Source: Sinomonas sp. P10A9
Lineage (GTDB): Bacteria > Actinomycetota > Actinomycetes > Actinomycetales > Micrococcaceae
Direction: 5' to 3'
NCBI RefSeq assembly: GCF_041022165.1
Contig: NZ_CP163302.1
Coordinates: 2,790,001-2,854,000 of the forward strand
Length of the DNA stretch: 64,000 nt
Shown: positions 25,031 through 33,880 of the stretch, piece by piece
Layout: each line of letters starts with the position of its first letter
How positions within the stretch are numbered: position 1 is the stretch's first letter
Position numbers and translations under genes: made by a program
Notes under the pieces: generated by a model
Databases searched by the model: none
What the model saw: only the letters and a program-made list of their open reading frames with translations
What the model was told of the DNA's origin: nothing

Positions 25031-26956
25031 TCAGGCGCGGGAGCGGCTGCGAGCCGCCTTGAGCCGCTCGTTCGCGTCGAGGACGACCTTGCGGATGCGG
25101 ATCGACTCCGGGGTGATCTCGACGCATTCGTCCTCGCGGGCGAACTCAAGGGACTCCTCGAGCGTGAGCGTCCGCGGCGGGGTGAGGCCCTCGAAGTTGT
25201 CGGCCGTAGCCGAACGCATGTTCGTGAGCTTCTTCTCCTTGGTGATGTTCACGTCCATGTCATCAGCGCGCGAGTTCTCCCCCACGATCATGCCCTCGTA
25301 CACCTCAGCCGTGGGCTGGATGAAGAACGAGCCGCGCTCCTGGAGGTTGATCATGGCGAACGGGGTCGCCACACCGGCGCGGTCCGCGATGAGCGAGCCG
25401 TTGGTGCGGTACTCGATCTCGCCGGCCCACGGCTCGTAGCCCTCGGAGATCGACGACGCGATGCCGGCGCCGCGCGTGTCCGTGAGGAACTTGGTGCGGA
25501 AACCGATGAGGCCGCGGGACGGGACCATGAACTCCATGCGGACCCAGCCGGTGCCGTGGTTCGCCATGTTGGTCATGCGGCCCTTGCGTGCCGCGAGCAG
25601 CTGCGTCACCGCGCCGAGGTACTCCTCGGGGACGTCGATCGTCATGTGCTCGATCGGCTCGTGCACCTTGCCGTCGACCTTCTTGGTCACGACCTGCGGC
25701 TTGCCGACCGTGAGCTCGAAGCCCTCGCGGCGCATCTGCTCGACGAGGATGGCCAGGGCCAGCTCGCCACGGCCCTGGACCTCCCACGCGTCCGGCCGCT
25801 CGGTCGGCAGGACGCGGATGGAGACGTTGCCGATGAGCTCCTTGTCGAGGCGGTCCTTGACCTGGCGCGCCGTGACCTTGGCACCCTTGACGCGCCCGGC
25901 TAGTGGGGACGTGTTGATACCCACCGTCATCGAGATCGCGGGATCGTCGACGGTGATGAGCGGCAGCGGCTGCGGGTTCTCGACGTCGGTGAGGGTCTCG
26001 CCGATCGTGATGTCCTCGATGCCGGCGACGGCGACGATGTCACCGGGACCCGCGGACTCGGCGGGGACGCGGTCGAGGGCCTTGGTGGCGAGGAGCTCGG
26101 TGATCTTGACGGTCTTGAGCGAACCGTCGTGCCGGGCCCAGGCGACCTGCTGGCCCTTGTGGAGTGTGCCGTTGTAGATGCGCAGGAGCGCGAGGCGGCC
26201 GAGGAACGGCGACGCGTCGAGGTTGGTCACGTGGGCCTGGAGAACACCCTCAGGGTCGTAGGTCGGAGCCGGGATGTGCTTGAGGATCGTCTCAAAGAGG
26301 GGCTCGAGGTTGTCGTTGCCCGGAGCCTCGCCGTTGGCGGGCTGCTCGAGCGACGCAGCGCCCACCCTCGCGGCAGCGTAGACGACAGGCACGTCGAGGA
26401 CCTTGTCGAGGTCGAGATCGGGGACCTCGTCGGCCAGATCGGACGCAAGGCCCAGAAGGAGGTCCATCGACTCATGGACGACCTCGTCGATCCGCGCGTC
26501 AGGGCGGTCCGTCTTGTTGACCACGAGGATCACGGGAAGATGCGCCGCGAGCGCCTTGCGCAGCACGAACCGGGTCTGCGGGAGCGGACCTTCAGACGCG
26601 TCGACGAGGAGGACCACGCCGTCGACCATCGAGAGCCCACGCTCGACCTCGCCGCCGAAGTCGGCGTGGCCGGGGGTGTCGATGACGTTGATCGTGATGC
26701 CCTCGGGCTCACCGGCCCCTGCCGCAGCCGGGCCCGCGTAGCGGACGGCCGTGTTCTTGGCGAGGATCGTGATGCCCTTTTCACGCTCGAGGTCACCCGA
26801 GTCCATCACGCGTTCCTCGACCTCGCCATGGGAGGCAAAGGAATTGGTCTGCTTGAGCATGGCGTCGACGAGGGTCGTCTTGCCATGGTCGACGTGCGCG
26901 ACGATGGCGACGTTGCGGAGGTCGGTACGGGAGGCAGTGGACACGGTTTCAGTCAT
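25031..26956 (-). CDS. typA: Translational GTPase TypA/BipA
   Basis: 641-residue ribosome-associated GTPase. G1 is AHVDHGKTTLVDAML, G3 is DTPGHADFGGEVER and G4 is NKTDRPDAR. The EF-G-like domain II, III and V segments follow, plus the BipA-specific C-terminal domain (RNALADN-type region ending in a basic tail). It acts in 50S assembly and stress or cold adaptation in other bacteria. Divergent from the SGNH lipoprotein gene; about 230 bp of upstream DNA holds no further gene. Confidence 0.95.
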   Translation of the reverse strand: MTETVSTASRTDLRNVAIVAHVDHGKTTLVDAMLKQTNSFASHGEVEERVMDSGDLEREKGITILAKNTAVRYAGPAAAGAGEPEGITINVIDTPGHADFGGEVERGLSMVDGVVLLVDASEGPLPQTRFVLRKALAAHLPVILVVNKTDRPDARIDEVVHESMDLLLGLASDLADEVPDLDLDKVLDVPVVYAAARVGAASLEQPANGEAPGNDNLEPLFETILKHIPAPTYDPEGVLQAHVTNLDASPFLGRLALLRIYNGTLHKGQQVAWARHDGSLKTVKITELLATKALDRVPAESAGPGDIVAVAGIEDITIGETLTDVENPQPLPLITVDDPAISMTVGINTSPLAGRVKGAKVTARQVKDRLDKELIGNVSIRVLPTERPDAWEVQGRGELALAILVEQMRREGFELTVGKPQVVTKKVDGKVHEPIEHMTIDVPEEYLGAVTQLLAARKGRMTNMANHGTGWVRMEFMVPSRGLIGFRTKFLTDTRGAGIASSISEGYEPWAGEIEYRTNGSLIADRAGVATPFAMINLQERGSFFIQPTAEVYEGMIVGENSRADDMDVNITKEKKLTNMRSATADNFEGLTPPRTLTLEESLEFAREDECVEITPESIRIRKVVLDANERLKAARSRSRA

Positions 26957-27186
26957 TCGCGTGAGGCTCGTTTCGAGTGGGTCGCAACTTGTCCGGCGCC
27001 CGGCGGGGTCCTTCGGTCAAAGGCAGTGGGGGCACAGCGGAACAGACCCTGTCAGGGCCAGCACCCTCAATTTTACTCTCTCGGGCGCACTGCTCCGTGC
27101 GCTGCCCGGTGCGTGGGTGTCCCGCAGTGGCGAAGATCCCATCGTAGGCCGCATCATGGTGAGGTTCGCATCTTCTGAAGGACCCC

Positions 27187-28080
27187 ATGGACCGAGCCTC
27201 CAGCAGCGCTGGGCGTCTGACCCTGCGCGCGCTGTCCTGTGCCATGGCGGTGCCCCTCCTCGCGGGGTGTGCGGGCCCGCTCGAAGCACTTCCGGCGTCG
27301 TCCGGCGGCGCCATCGGCACCGTATCCCGTCCAACGGAAGGCGCGGCCCTCCATGTCTTGCCACCCGCTGCGGTGCCGTATGGCACTGCCCCGATCGCGA
27401 TCATTCCACGCACGACGCCGGCCCATCGCCTGACGCCGCCGGATCGCCTTCCGCTCGGCTCCTTCAGCGTCAATCCGGCCACCCAGCGGAACGAGCCTGT
27501 GCTGGGGGATCTTTCGAGGGCCGCGGTCCTGATCGGCGACTCGCAGTCAGAGCCGACGGACAGCTGGGTGCGGCGGGGCCTCGAGCACGCAGGGTATTCG
27601 GTGTACTTCGCCGGCAGCGGGGGCACGGGCTATTCCGTCGGCATCCCGAAGGTCCACGACTACGCCAACGCACTGAGGCTCGGCGACTGGCGGGTGCCCG
27701 CGGGCAGCCCGGGCCTCGTCGTGGTCCAGGGCGGGGGGAACGACGCATCGCGCAATTCGGCCGATTCGGCGATTGTCAACGGCGCCATCACCCTGTTCGC
27801 CGAGCTGCGCCGCACGTACCCCGGCGCCCGGATCGTCATGGTCGGAACGCTCGCGAAGTCGGCCGCCGACGGCGGCGGACGCCGGACCGAGGTCGATGCG
27901 CTCCTGGGCCGCACCGCGGCCGCACTCGATGTTCCGTTCGTTGGCTGCGGCGACTGGATCTCCCTCTATGGGCTCGCCGGTGAGCTGGCCGACGGGGTGC
28001 ACCTCAAGCCTGCGGGCAAGGCACGTCTCGCCCCGGTATTCGCTGACGCGCTGGCCGCGAGAGGCCTCGCACTCTCCTGA
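27187..28080 (+). CDS. SGNH/GDSL hydrolase lipoprotein
   Basis: 297-residue exported lipoprotein. The signal peptide ends LLAGC (lipobox). The catalytic domain starts near residue 110: VLIGDSQSE carries the nucleophile Ser of block I, GSGGTGYS a Gly-containing block II, QGGGNDA the Asn of block III, and DGVHLKPAG the Asp/His pair of block V. Together this is an SGNH esterase/acylhydrolase, probably acting on acylated cell-wall glycans or lipids outside the membrane. It converges on the dpp ATPase gene. Confidence 0.85.
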   Translation: MDRASSSAGRLTLRALSCAMAVPLLAGCAGPLEALPASSGGAIGTVSRPTEGAALHVLPPAAVPYGTAPIAIIPRTTPAHRLTPPDRLPLGSFSVNPATQRNEPVLGDLSRAAVLIGDSQSEPTDSWVRRGLEHAGYSVYFAGSGGTGYSVGIPKVHDYANALRLGDWRVPAGSPGLVVVQGGGNDASRNSADSAIVNGAITLFAELRRTYPGARIVMVGTLAKSAADGGGRRTEVDALLGRTAAALDVPFVGCGDWISLYGLAGELADGVHLKPAGKARLAPVFADALAARGLALS

Positions 28081-28127
28081 GCTTGAGTCCCCCCGCGGCC
28101 GATTGCCCCGAACCCTCCGTGTCCGCC

Positions 28128-29936
28128 CTACGCGGGGTCCGGCGGCAGCAGTAGCTTGCCGCCCGGGATGGCATCCAGGAGCGCCCGCGTGTAGTCCTGC
28201 TGCGGCGCGTCGAACACCGAATCGGTCGCCCCGGTCTCGACGAGCCTGCCTTTCTCCATGACGCACACGTGGTCCGCGATCTGCCGCACCACAGCGAGGT
28301 CGTGCGTGATGAAGAGGTACGTCAGCCCGAGCCGTTCCTGGAGGTCCGCAAGCAGGTTGAGGACCTGCGCCTGGACCAGGACGTCGAGGGCCGAGACCGC
28401 CTCGTCGCAGATGATCACCTCGGGATCGAGTGCCAGAGCGCGGGCAATGGCAACCCGCTGGCGCTGACCGCCCGAGAGCTCGTTCGGGTACCGCTGCATC
28501 GCCGACTGCGGAAGCGCGACCTGGTCCAGGAGCTCGCGAACCTTGAGCTCGCGTGAGGCCCTGTCTCCGATGCCATGGGTCCGCAGCGGCTCCTCAATGG
28601 TCCGGTAGATGTTGTACATCGGATCGAGCGAGCCGTAGGGGTCCTGGAAGATCGGCTGGACTCGACGACGGAAGGCGAACAGCTGCTTCCGGTCGAGCGT
28701 CGCCGTGTCGACGCCGTCGAACACAATCCGGCCAGAGGTCGGGGCCAGGAGCTGGAGGACCATCTGGGCCACCGTCGACTTGCCGGAGCCCGACTCGCCC
28801 ACGATCGCCATGGTGGTTCCCCGGCGCACCCGGAAGCTCACGGAATCGACCGCCGTGAAGTCTGTTGACCGACCCAGCCCCCCGGAACGGAGCTTGAAGA
28901 CCTTCGTCAGGTCCTCGACCACGAGCGCGTCGTCGGGCACTTCCTCTGGCCCAGCCGCGGCGGGCGTCTCCTGCGTTTCCACGGCTTCGAGTGCCGTCGC
29001 CTCGGCACGCTCGGCAGCCTTGGCCCTGGCCTCGTCCGAGGCTGTCAGGAGCTCAGTCGGCTCGATGCCGGCCTCCTTCGCCACCTGGATGCGCCGGGAT
29101 GCGAGCGAAGGTGCCTTGGCCACGAGCCGCTGCGTGTACGGGTGCAGGGGGTTGCGCAGGATTTCGAGCGAGGGACCAGACTCCACCACCTTGCCCTGGT
29201 ACATCACCACGACCTTGTCCGCGCGCTCGGCCGCGAGGCCGAGGTCATGCGTGATGAGGAGGACCGACGTGCCGAGCTCCCCCGTCATTGTCTGGAGGTG
29301 GTCGAGGATCTTGCGCTGGACCGTGACATCGAGGGCCGAGGTCGGTTCGTCGGCAATCAGGAGCTTGGGCGCGCACGAGAGCCCGATCGCGATGAGCGCG
29401 CGCTGACGCATGCCTCCAGAGAACTCATGCGGGTACTGCTTGGCGCGCCGCTCGGCGTCCGGGAGCCCCGCTTCCGCGAGGGCGCGCGCGACGTCGGCCG
29501 GCTTGTCCGCCTTCCCGTTGGCACGCAGCGTCTCCCTGACCTGGTAGCCGATCTTCCACACCGGATTGAGGTTGGACATCGGGTCCTGGGGGACCATGCC
29601 GATCGTGTTGCCGCGCAGCTCGATCATGCGCTTCTCGGGCGCATGGGCGATGTCCTCGCCGTCGAGCAGGATCTGCCCCCCGGTGACGCGCCCGTTGCTC
29701 GGCAGGAGGCCGATCGCGGCGAGCGCCGTCGTCGACTTCCCAGATCCCGACTCCCCCACGATCGCGAGCGTCTCGCCGGGCATGATCTTCAGGTGGGCGT
29801 CGCGGACGGCCCTCAATTCGCCCGAGCTGGTCGTGAAGGCGATCTCCAGATCGCGGATCTCGAGGATCGGACGACCGCCGGGCCCCTCGTCGTCGATGAT
29901 CGCCGGAATGCCGGCTGCAGTAGTCTTCTCGGTCAT
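28128..29936 (-). CDS. Peptide ABC transporter, fused DppD-DppF ATPase
   Basis: 602-residue protein with two full ABC ATPase domains. Domain 1 (about 25-280) has Walker A GESGSGKST, signature FSGGMRQRALIAIGL and Walker [13 protein letters not shown]. Domain 2 (about 345-600) has GESGSGKST, signature [15 protein letters not shown] and Walker B VIICDEAVSALD. In E. coli these are two proteins (DppD and DppF). The Walker B of domain 2 reads DEAVSALD rather than DEPTSALD; the catalytic Glu is kept. A charged Ala/Glu linker joins the halves. The ATG overlaps the upstream permease stop. Confidence 0.92.
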   Translation of the reverse strand: MTEKTTAAGIPAIIDDEGPGGRPILEIRDLEIAFTTSSGELRAVRDAHLKIMPGETLAIVGESGSGKSTTALAAIGLLPSNGRVTGGQILLDGEDIAHAPEKRMIELRGNTIGMVPQDPMSNLNPVWKIGYQVRETLRANGKADKPADVARALAEAGLPDAERRAKQYPHEFSGGMRQRALIAIGLSCAPKLLIADEPTSALDVTVQRKILDHLQTMTGELGTSVLLITHDLGLAAERADKVVVMYQGKVVESGPSLEILRNPLHPYTQRLVAKAPSLASRRIQVAKEAGIEPTELLTASDEARAKAAERAEATALEAVETQETPAAAGPEEVPDDALVVEDLTKVFKLRSGGLGRSTDFTAVDSVSFRVRRGTTMAIVGESGSGKSTVAQMVLQLLAPTSGRIVFDGVDTATLDRKQLFAFRRRVQPIFQDPYGSLDPMYNIYRTIEEPLRTHGIGDRASRELKVRELLDQVALPQSAMQRYPNELSGGQRQRVAIARALALDPEVIICDEAVSALDVLVQAQVLNLLADLQERLGLTYLFITHDLAVVRQIADHVCVMEKGRLVETGATDSVFDAPQQDYTRALLDAIPGGKLLLPPDPA

Positions 29937-30883
29937 CGGGTCCTGCTCTTCGGGTCGAGGGCGTCGCGGACCGCGTCGCCGAGCATGATGAAGCTCAGCA
30001 CGCAGAGGGACAAAGCCACGGACGGGTAGATGAGGATCATCGGATTCGTGCGGATCGACTGCTGTGCGGCCGCGATGTCGTGGCCCCATGACATGACGGA
30101 CTCGGGCACGCCGATGCCGAGGAACGAGAGCGTTGCCTCCGTGACGATGAACACGCCGAGCTCGAGCGTCGCGAGCACGATCACCGGGGCGATGGCATTG
30201 GGCAGCACGTGGCGCAGGAGCGCGCCGAACCTCGAGACACCGAGCGAGCGGGCAGCGGTCACAAAGTCCGCGTTGCGCACCTCGATGACCGCTCCGCGCG
30301 TGATGCGGGCCATTTGGGGCCACGCCAGCATGGCAATGACGAGCACCACCGTCCACACGCTCTTGTTCTCCCGGAACAGCGGGAGCTGCGTGATGACGAG
30401 CGCTCCGAGCACGAGCGGCAGGGCGAAGAAGATGTCGCCGAGCCGCGCGAGGAGTGCATCGAGCCAGCCGCCGTAATACCCCGCCAGAGCGCCGAAGGTC
30501 ACGCCGATCACGAGGACGCACAGCACCGCGAGGACGCCGACCGTCAGAGAGGCCTGGGTCCCGTGGACCACCCGCGAGTAGAGGTCGCAGCCCTGGAAGG
30601 TGAACCCAAAGGGGTGACCGTCTCTCGGGCCAGCCTCGGAATTCTCCAGGAGGCAGTTCTCATTCGGCGGGGTCTGGGTGAGGGCACCGGGGAAGAGCGC
30701 GATGAAGACGAGCGCGAGGATCATGATCGAGGAGATGATGAACAGCGGGCGACGGCGCAGCTTGCGCCAGGCGTCGGCCCACAGGCTCAGCGGGGCTTCT
30801 TCAACCCGGAGGGCATCGGTGGCGCCGAGCCCCACCTCATCGAACGGGGCAACGAAGTGCCCCTCAGTGCGTTCAGGCTTCAT
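29933..30883 (-). CDS. Peptide ABC transporter permease, DppC-like
   Basis: 316-residue inner-membrane permease with an N-terminal OppC_N segment (WADAWRKLRRRPLFIISSIM) and about six helices. The EAA coupling loop is in FVTAARSLGVSRFGALLRHV. The ATG at 30883 overlaps the end of dppB by 11 nt; an ATG nine codons upstream is less likely. Pairs with DppB to form the channel. Confidence 0.88.
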   Translation of the reverse strand: MKPERTEGHFVAPFDEVGLGATDALRVEEAPLSLWADAWRKLRRRPLFIISSIMILALVFIALFPGALTQTPPNENCLLENSEAGPRDGHPFGFTFQGCDLYSRVVHGTQASLTVGVLAVLCVLVIGVTFGALAGYYGGWLDALLARLGDIFFALPLVLGALVITQLPLFRENKSVWTVVLVIAMLAWPQMARITRGAVIEVRNADFVTAARSLGVSRFGALLRHVLPNAIAPVIVLATLELGVFIVTEATLSFLGIGVPESVMSWGHDIAAAQQSIRTNPMILIYPSVALSLCVLSFIMLGDAVRDALDPKSRTR

Positions 30884-31802
30884 AGCGGATCCTCGGGTCG
30901 AGCCAGGCATACAGGAGGTCCACGAGCAGGTTCGCGAGCACGAACACGAGGACGAGCACGCTCACGATCGCGACCACGGTGGGGCCCTCGCCGCGCAGCG
31001 TGGCCTGATAGAGCTTGTTCCCCACACCGGGGACGTTGAAGATGCCCTCGGTGACAATCGCGCCGCCCATGAGGCCGCCGAGGTTGGCGCCGAGATAGGT
31101 CACCACCGGGATCATTGAGTTGCGCAGGATGTGGGCGAGCACAACGCGGGGGCGGGACAGGCCCTTCGCGGTTGCGGTGCGGACATAGTCCGCGTTCATG
31201 TTCTCGATGACCGAGGCCCTCGTGAGACGCAGCACGTAGGCGAACGAGACGAGGCCGAGCACGATCGCCGGGAGGAGGAGGTTGCCCCAGTCGGCCTGAG
31301 CGCCCACCGTGGGCTTCGCCCAACCGAGATAGACGCCGAATACGAGCTGGAACACGAAGCCCAGAACGAAGGTCGGAACAGCAATGACCACGAGGGAGGC
31401 GATCAGAACGGTGGAATCGAAGATGCCGCCGCGGCGGAGGCCGGCCCACAGGCCGAACAGGACTCCGAAGATCGCCTGGATGGCGAGCGCCTCGACCGCA
31501 AGCATGGCCGTGACCGGGAAGATCCTGGCGAGCGTCGCGGCGATGGGCTGCTGCGTGAAGTCGACGCCCAGGTCGAGCGTGAAGAGGTTCTTGAGGAAGA
31601 TCCCGTACTGGACGAGGAACGGCTGGTCGAGGTGGTACTGGGCGCGCAGCGCGTCGATGACGCTCTGCGGCGGTTGCCTGTCACCGAAGAGGGCAGCAAT
31701 GGGGTCTCCGGGGAGCGCGAAGACCATGAAGTAGACGAGCAGAGTCGTCCCGAGGAACACCGGGATGACTTGGAGCAGACGGCGGAGGATGTAGCGGATC
31801 AT
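30873..31802 (-). CDS. Peptide ABC transporter permease, DppB-like
   Basis: 309-residue permease beginning MIRYILRRLLQVIPVFLGTT, the classical DppB/OppB start. It has about six membrane helices and the coupling loop YVRTATAKGLSRPRVVLAHI. Length is normal for the family, unlike the 509-residue counterpart in the second system. It follows the binding-protein gene, with a hairpin between. Confidence 0.9.
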   Translation of the reverse strand: MIRYILRRLLQVIPVFLGTTLLVYFMVFALPGDPIAALFGDRQPPQSVIDALRAQYHLDQPFLVQYGIFLKNLFTLDLGVDFTQQPIAATLARIFPVTAMLAVEALAIQAIFGVLFGLWAGLRRGGIFDSTVLIASLVVIAVPTFVLGFVFQLVFGVYLGWAKPTVGAQADWGNLLLPAIVLGLVSFAYVLRLTRASVIENMNADYVRTATAKGLSRPRVVLAHILRNSMIPVVTYLGANLGGLMGGAIVTEGIFNVPGVGNKLYQATLRGEGPTVVAIVSVLVLVFVLANLLVDLLYAWLDPRIRYEA

Positions 31803-31864
31803 CGCGGCCCTCCGGCGTGCTGGGCACAGGATCGTGCCATGGAGCTGGGCCTTCCTATCAGATG

Positions 31865-31895
31865 CCGAGGGCCCGGCGGGTGGCCGGGCCCTCGG
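31865..31895 (-). terminator. Intercistronic hairpin after the binding-protein gene
   Basis: A perfect 13-bp stem (31865-31877 and 31883-31895, 5-nt loop) between the binding-protein and permease genes. Likely partial termination or 3'-end protection. Confidence 0.7.
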
Positions 31896-31921
31896 CTGCG
31901 ATCAGAGCGCGCGGGCGCGCG

Positions 31922-33607
31922 TCACTTCGCCTGGATGTTGTAGTACAGGATGGCCCCGTTCCAGCCGGACTCGGCCTTGACCACGTGGTTGCTCCACACG
32001 AGCGGCCTCGTGTAGTCCCACAGAGGGACGCCCGGCAGGTCCTTGAACAGGATCTCCTGGGCCTTGTTGAACTTGTCGCTGGCCTCCTGCGTGGTCTTGG
32101 CCGCGAGGCCCTCCTTGAGGAGCTTGTCGAAGTCGGGGTTCGAGTACTTCTCGTAGTTCGAGGACGCTCCCGTGGCCCAGACCGGTCCGAGGAAGTTGTA
32201 GAGCGACGGGTAGTCGCCCTGCCAGCCAGCGCGCGTCAGGCCCGGGAGGCTCTGCGACTTGCGGAGGTTGAGCACCTCGGCGAACTTCGCGAACGGCTGG
32301 ATCTCGGCCTGGATGCCGAGGTTGTTCTTGAAGTTGTTGGCGACCGCCTCGATCCACTCCTTGTTCCCGCCATCGGTGTTCGACGCGATCTGGAGCGGCT
32401 TCGAACCGTCGTACGGCTTGATCTTCTCGGCCTGGGCCCAGAGGTCCTTGGCCTTCGCGGGATCGTACTTGAGCACCTCGTTGCCCGGAATGTCGGCCTT
32501 GTAACCCTCGATGACCGGCGGCGCGTATCCCGTCGCCGGCGTGCGGGTACCGTTGAAGACGACCTTCGCGATCTCCTCGCGGTTGATCGCGTAGGAGAGC
32601 GCCTGGCGACGCAGCTTGCCCGCGTCACCCTGGAAGTTCGGGTTGTAGCCCGGGATGTTCAGCGTCGAGTCCGTCGCGATCGGCTTGGTCGAGTTCCGGT
32701 CGGGGAAGTCGCTCGTGTACGTCTTGAGCGCGTTCGAGGGCAGCACGTCGGTGACGTCCAGGTTGTCCGCCTGGAGATCGGTGTAGGCCGGGCCCGGATC
32801 CGTGTAGAACTTGAAGGTCACGCCGCCGTTCTTGGCTTCGCGGGGTCCCTTGTAGTCGGGGTTCTTCACGAGCGAGATCGACTGGTCATGAACCCAGGAG
32901 CCCGTGTCCTTGGCCATCTTGTACGGGCCGTTCCCCACGGGGTTCTCTCCGAACTTCTTCGGGTCCTTGAGCGCCTCGGAGGGAAGCGGATAGAAGGCCG
33001 AGTAGCCGAGGCGCAGAGACCAGTCCGACTCGGGCTGGGCGAGCTTGACGGTGATCGTCGAATCGTCCTTGGCGCTCAGGCCGGACATGGTCTGGGCCGT
33101 CGGCGCCGGAGTGGTCTTGGTCTTGCCATCGGCACCCGTCTCCTTCTTGACGGCGCTGACGGCGTCATAGCCCTCGAGGGACTCGAAGAAGAACCCGTTG
33201 TTCTGGAGGTTCGTGCTCAGCGCCGCAAAGTTCCAGGAGTCAACGAACGTCTTGGCGGTGATGGCTTCGCCGTTGGTGAACTTCGACCCCTGCTTGACCT
33301 TGATCGTCCAGGTCTGGGAATCCGTCGTGTCGATGCTCTCGGCGAGGTCGTTGACCGGCTTGCCGTTGGGATCGTAGGCCCTCAGTCCGGCGAACAGCTG
33401 GTCCACGACGCGGCCGCCATAGACCTCGTTCGTGTTGGCAGGCAGGAGAGGATTCTGCGGCTCGTTGCTGTACGCCGTGATGACCTTGTTCGGATCGCCG
33501 GTGGCCTGGGTTCCCCCTCCGGTGCCGGATCCGCCGCCGCAGGCGCTGAGCGCGAGCGCGACAGAAGCGGCGACCCCAAGGGTCCTGGACATGCGTGAAA
33601 GACGCAT
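31922..33607 (-). CDS. Peptide ABC transporter substrate-binding lipoprotein
   Basis: 561-residue SBP_bac_5 (DppA/OppA) protein. Signal peptide with lipobox LALSAC followed by a Gly-rich linker. Family features include the N-terminal YGGRVVDQLFAGLRAYDPNG and the C-terminal LPGVPLWDY. The ATG at 33607 is preceded by AAGGAG; 58 upstream in-frame codons contain no signal-like sequence and were left out. It captures peptides outside the membrane for the adjoining DppB-C-DF machinery. First gene of that operon. Confidence 0.9.
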   Translation of the reverse strand: MRLSRMSRTLGVAASVALALSACGGGSGTGGGTQATGDPNKVITAYSNEPQNPLLPANTNEVYGGRVVDQLFAGLRAYDPNGKPVNDLAESIDTTDSQTWTIKVKQGSKFTNGEAITAKTFVDSWNFAALSTNLQNNGFFFESLEGYDAVSAVKKETGADGKTKTTPAPTAQTMSGLSAKDDSTITVKLAQPESDWSLRLGYSAFYPLPSEALKDPKKFGENPVGNGPYKMAKDTGSWVHDQSISLVKNPDYKGPREAKNGGVTFKFYTDPGPAYTDLQADNLDVTDVLPSNALKTYTSDFPDRNSTKPIATDSTLNIPGYNPNFQGDAGKLRRQALSYAINREEIAKVVFNGTRTPATGYAPPVIEGYKADIPGNEVLKYDPAKAKDLWAQAEKIKPYDGSKPLQIASNTDGGNKEWIEAVANNFKNNLGIQAEIQPFAKFAEVLNLRKSQSLPGLTRAGWQGDYPSLYNFLGPVWATGASSNYEKYSNPDFDKLLKEGLAAKTTQEASDKFNKAQEILFKDLPGVPLWDYTRPLVWSNHVVKAESGWNGAILYYNIQAK

Positions 33608-33691
33608 TTCCTTGCTCCTTCGTTGAATGGTGCATGGGTCCCCGCCTAGCGCAAGAACCTGTGTTGCCAAGCACTCGTCCCTGTGACTTGG

Positions 33692-33702
33692 CTTATAGAG
33701 AT
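33692..33702 (-). promoter_or_regulatory. Putative promoter of binding-protein gene
   Basis: Minus strand ATCTCTATAAG, with -10-like TATAAG, about 85 nt before the ATG. The 10-bp word ATCTCTATAA is also found upstream of the other importer's binding-protein gene (41417-41426). Confidence 0.4.
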
Positions 33703-33783
33703 CCAGCCTAGCCCGAATCTGAAAATACGAAAGAACCGTTTGCGAAATCGTGATCATGCCTCGGCGGCCTTCGGGCAGCACGA

Positions 33784-33812
33784 CGAGAGGGCCCTCGTCC
33801 AGGGTCCTCTCG
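33784..33812 (-). terminator. Terminator after the first fused ATPase gene
   Basis: 12-bp arms at 33784-33795 and 33801-33812 with one G-T pair. It separates the upstream ATPase gene from the second importer operon on the same strand. Confidence 0.65.
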
Positions 33813-33880
33813 TGTTCGCGGTGCGTTGCCCGCTCAGCCAGCCGCGCGGCGTCGTGCGGGGAAGGCTCCGGCCGCTCGCC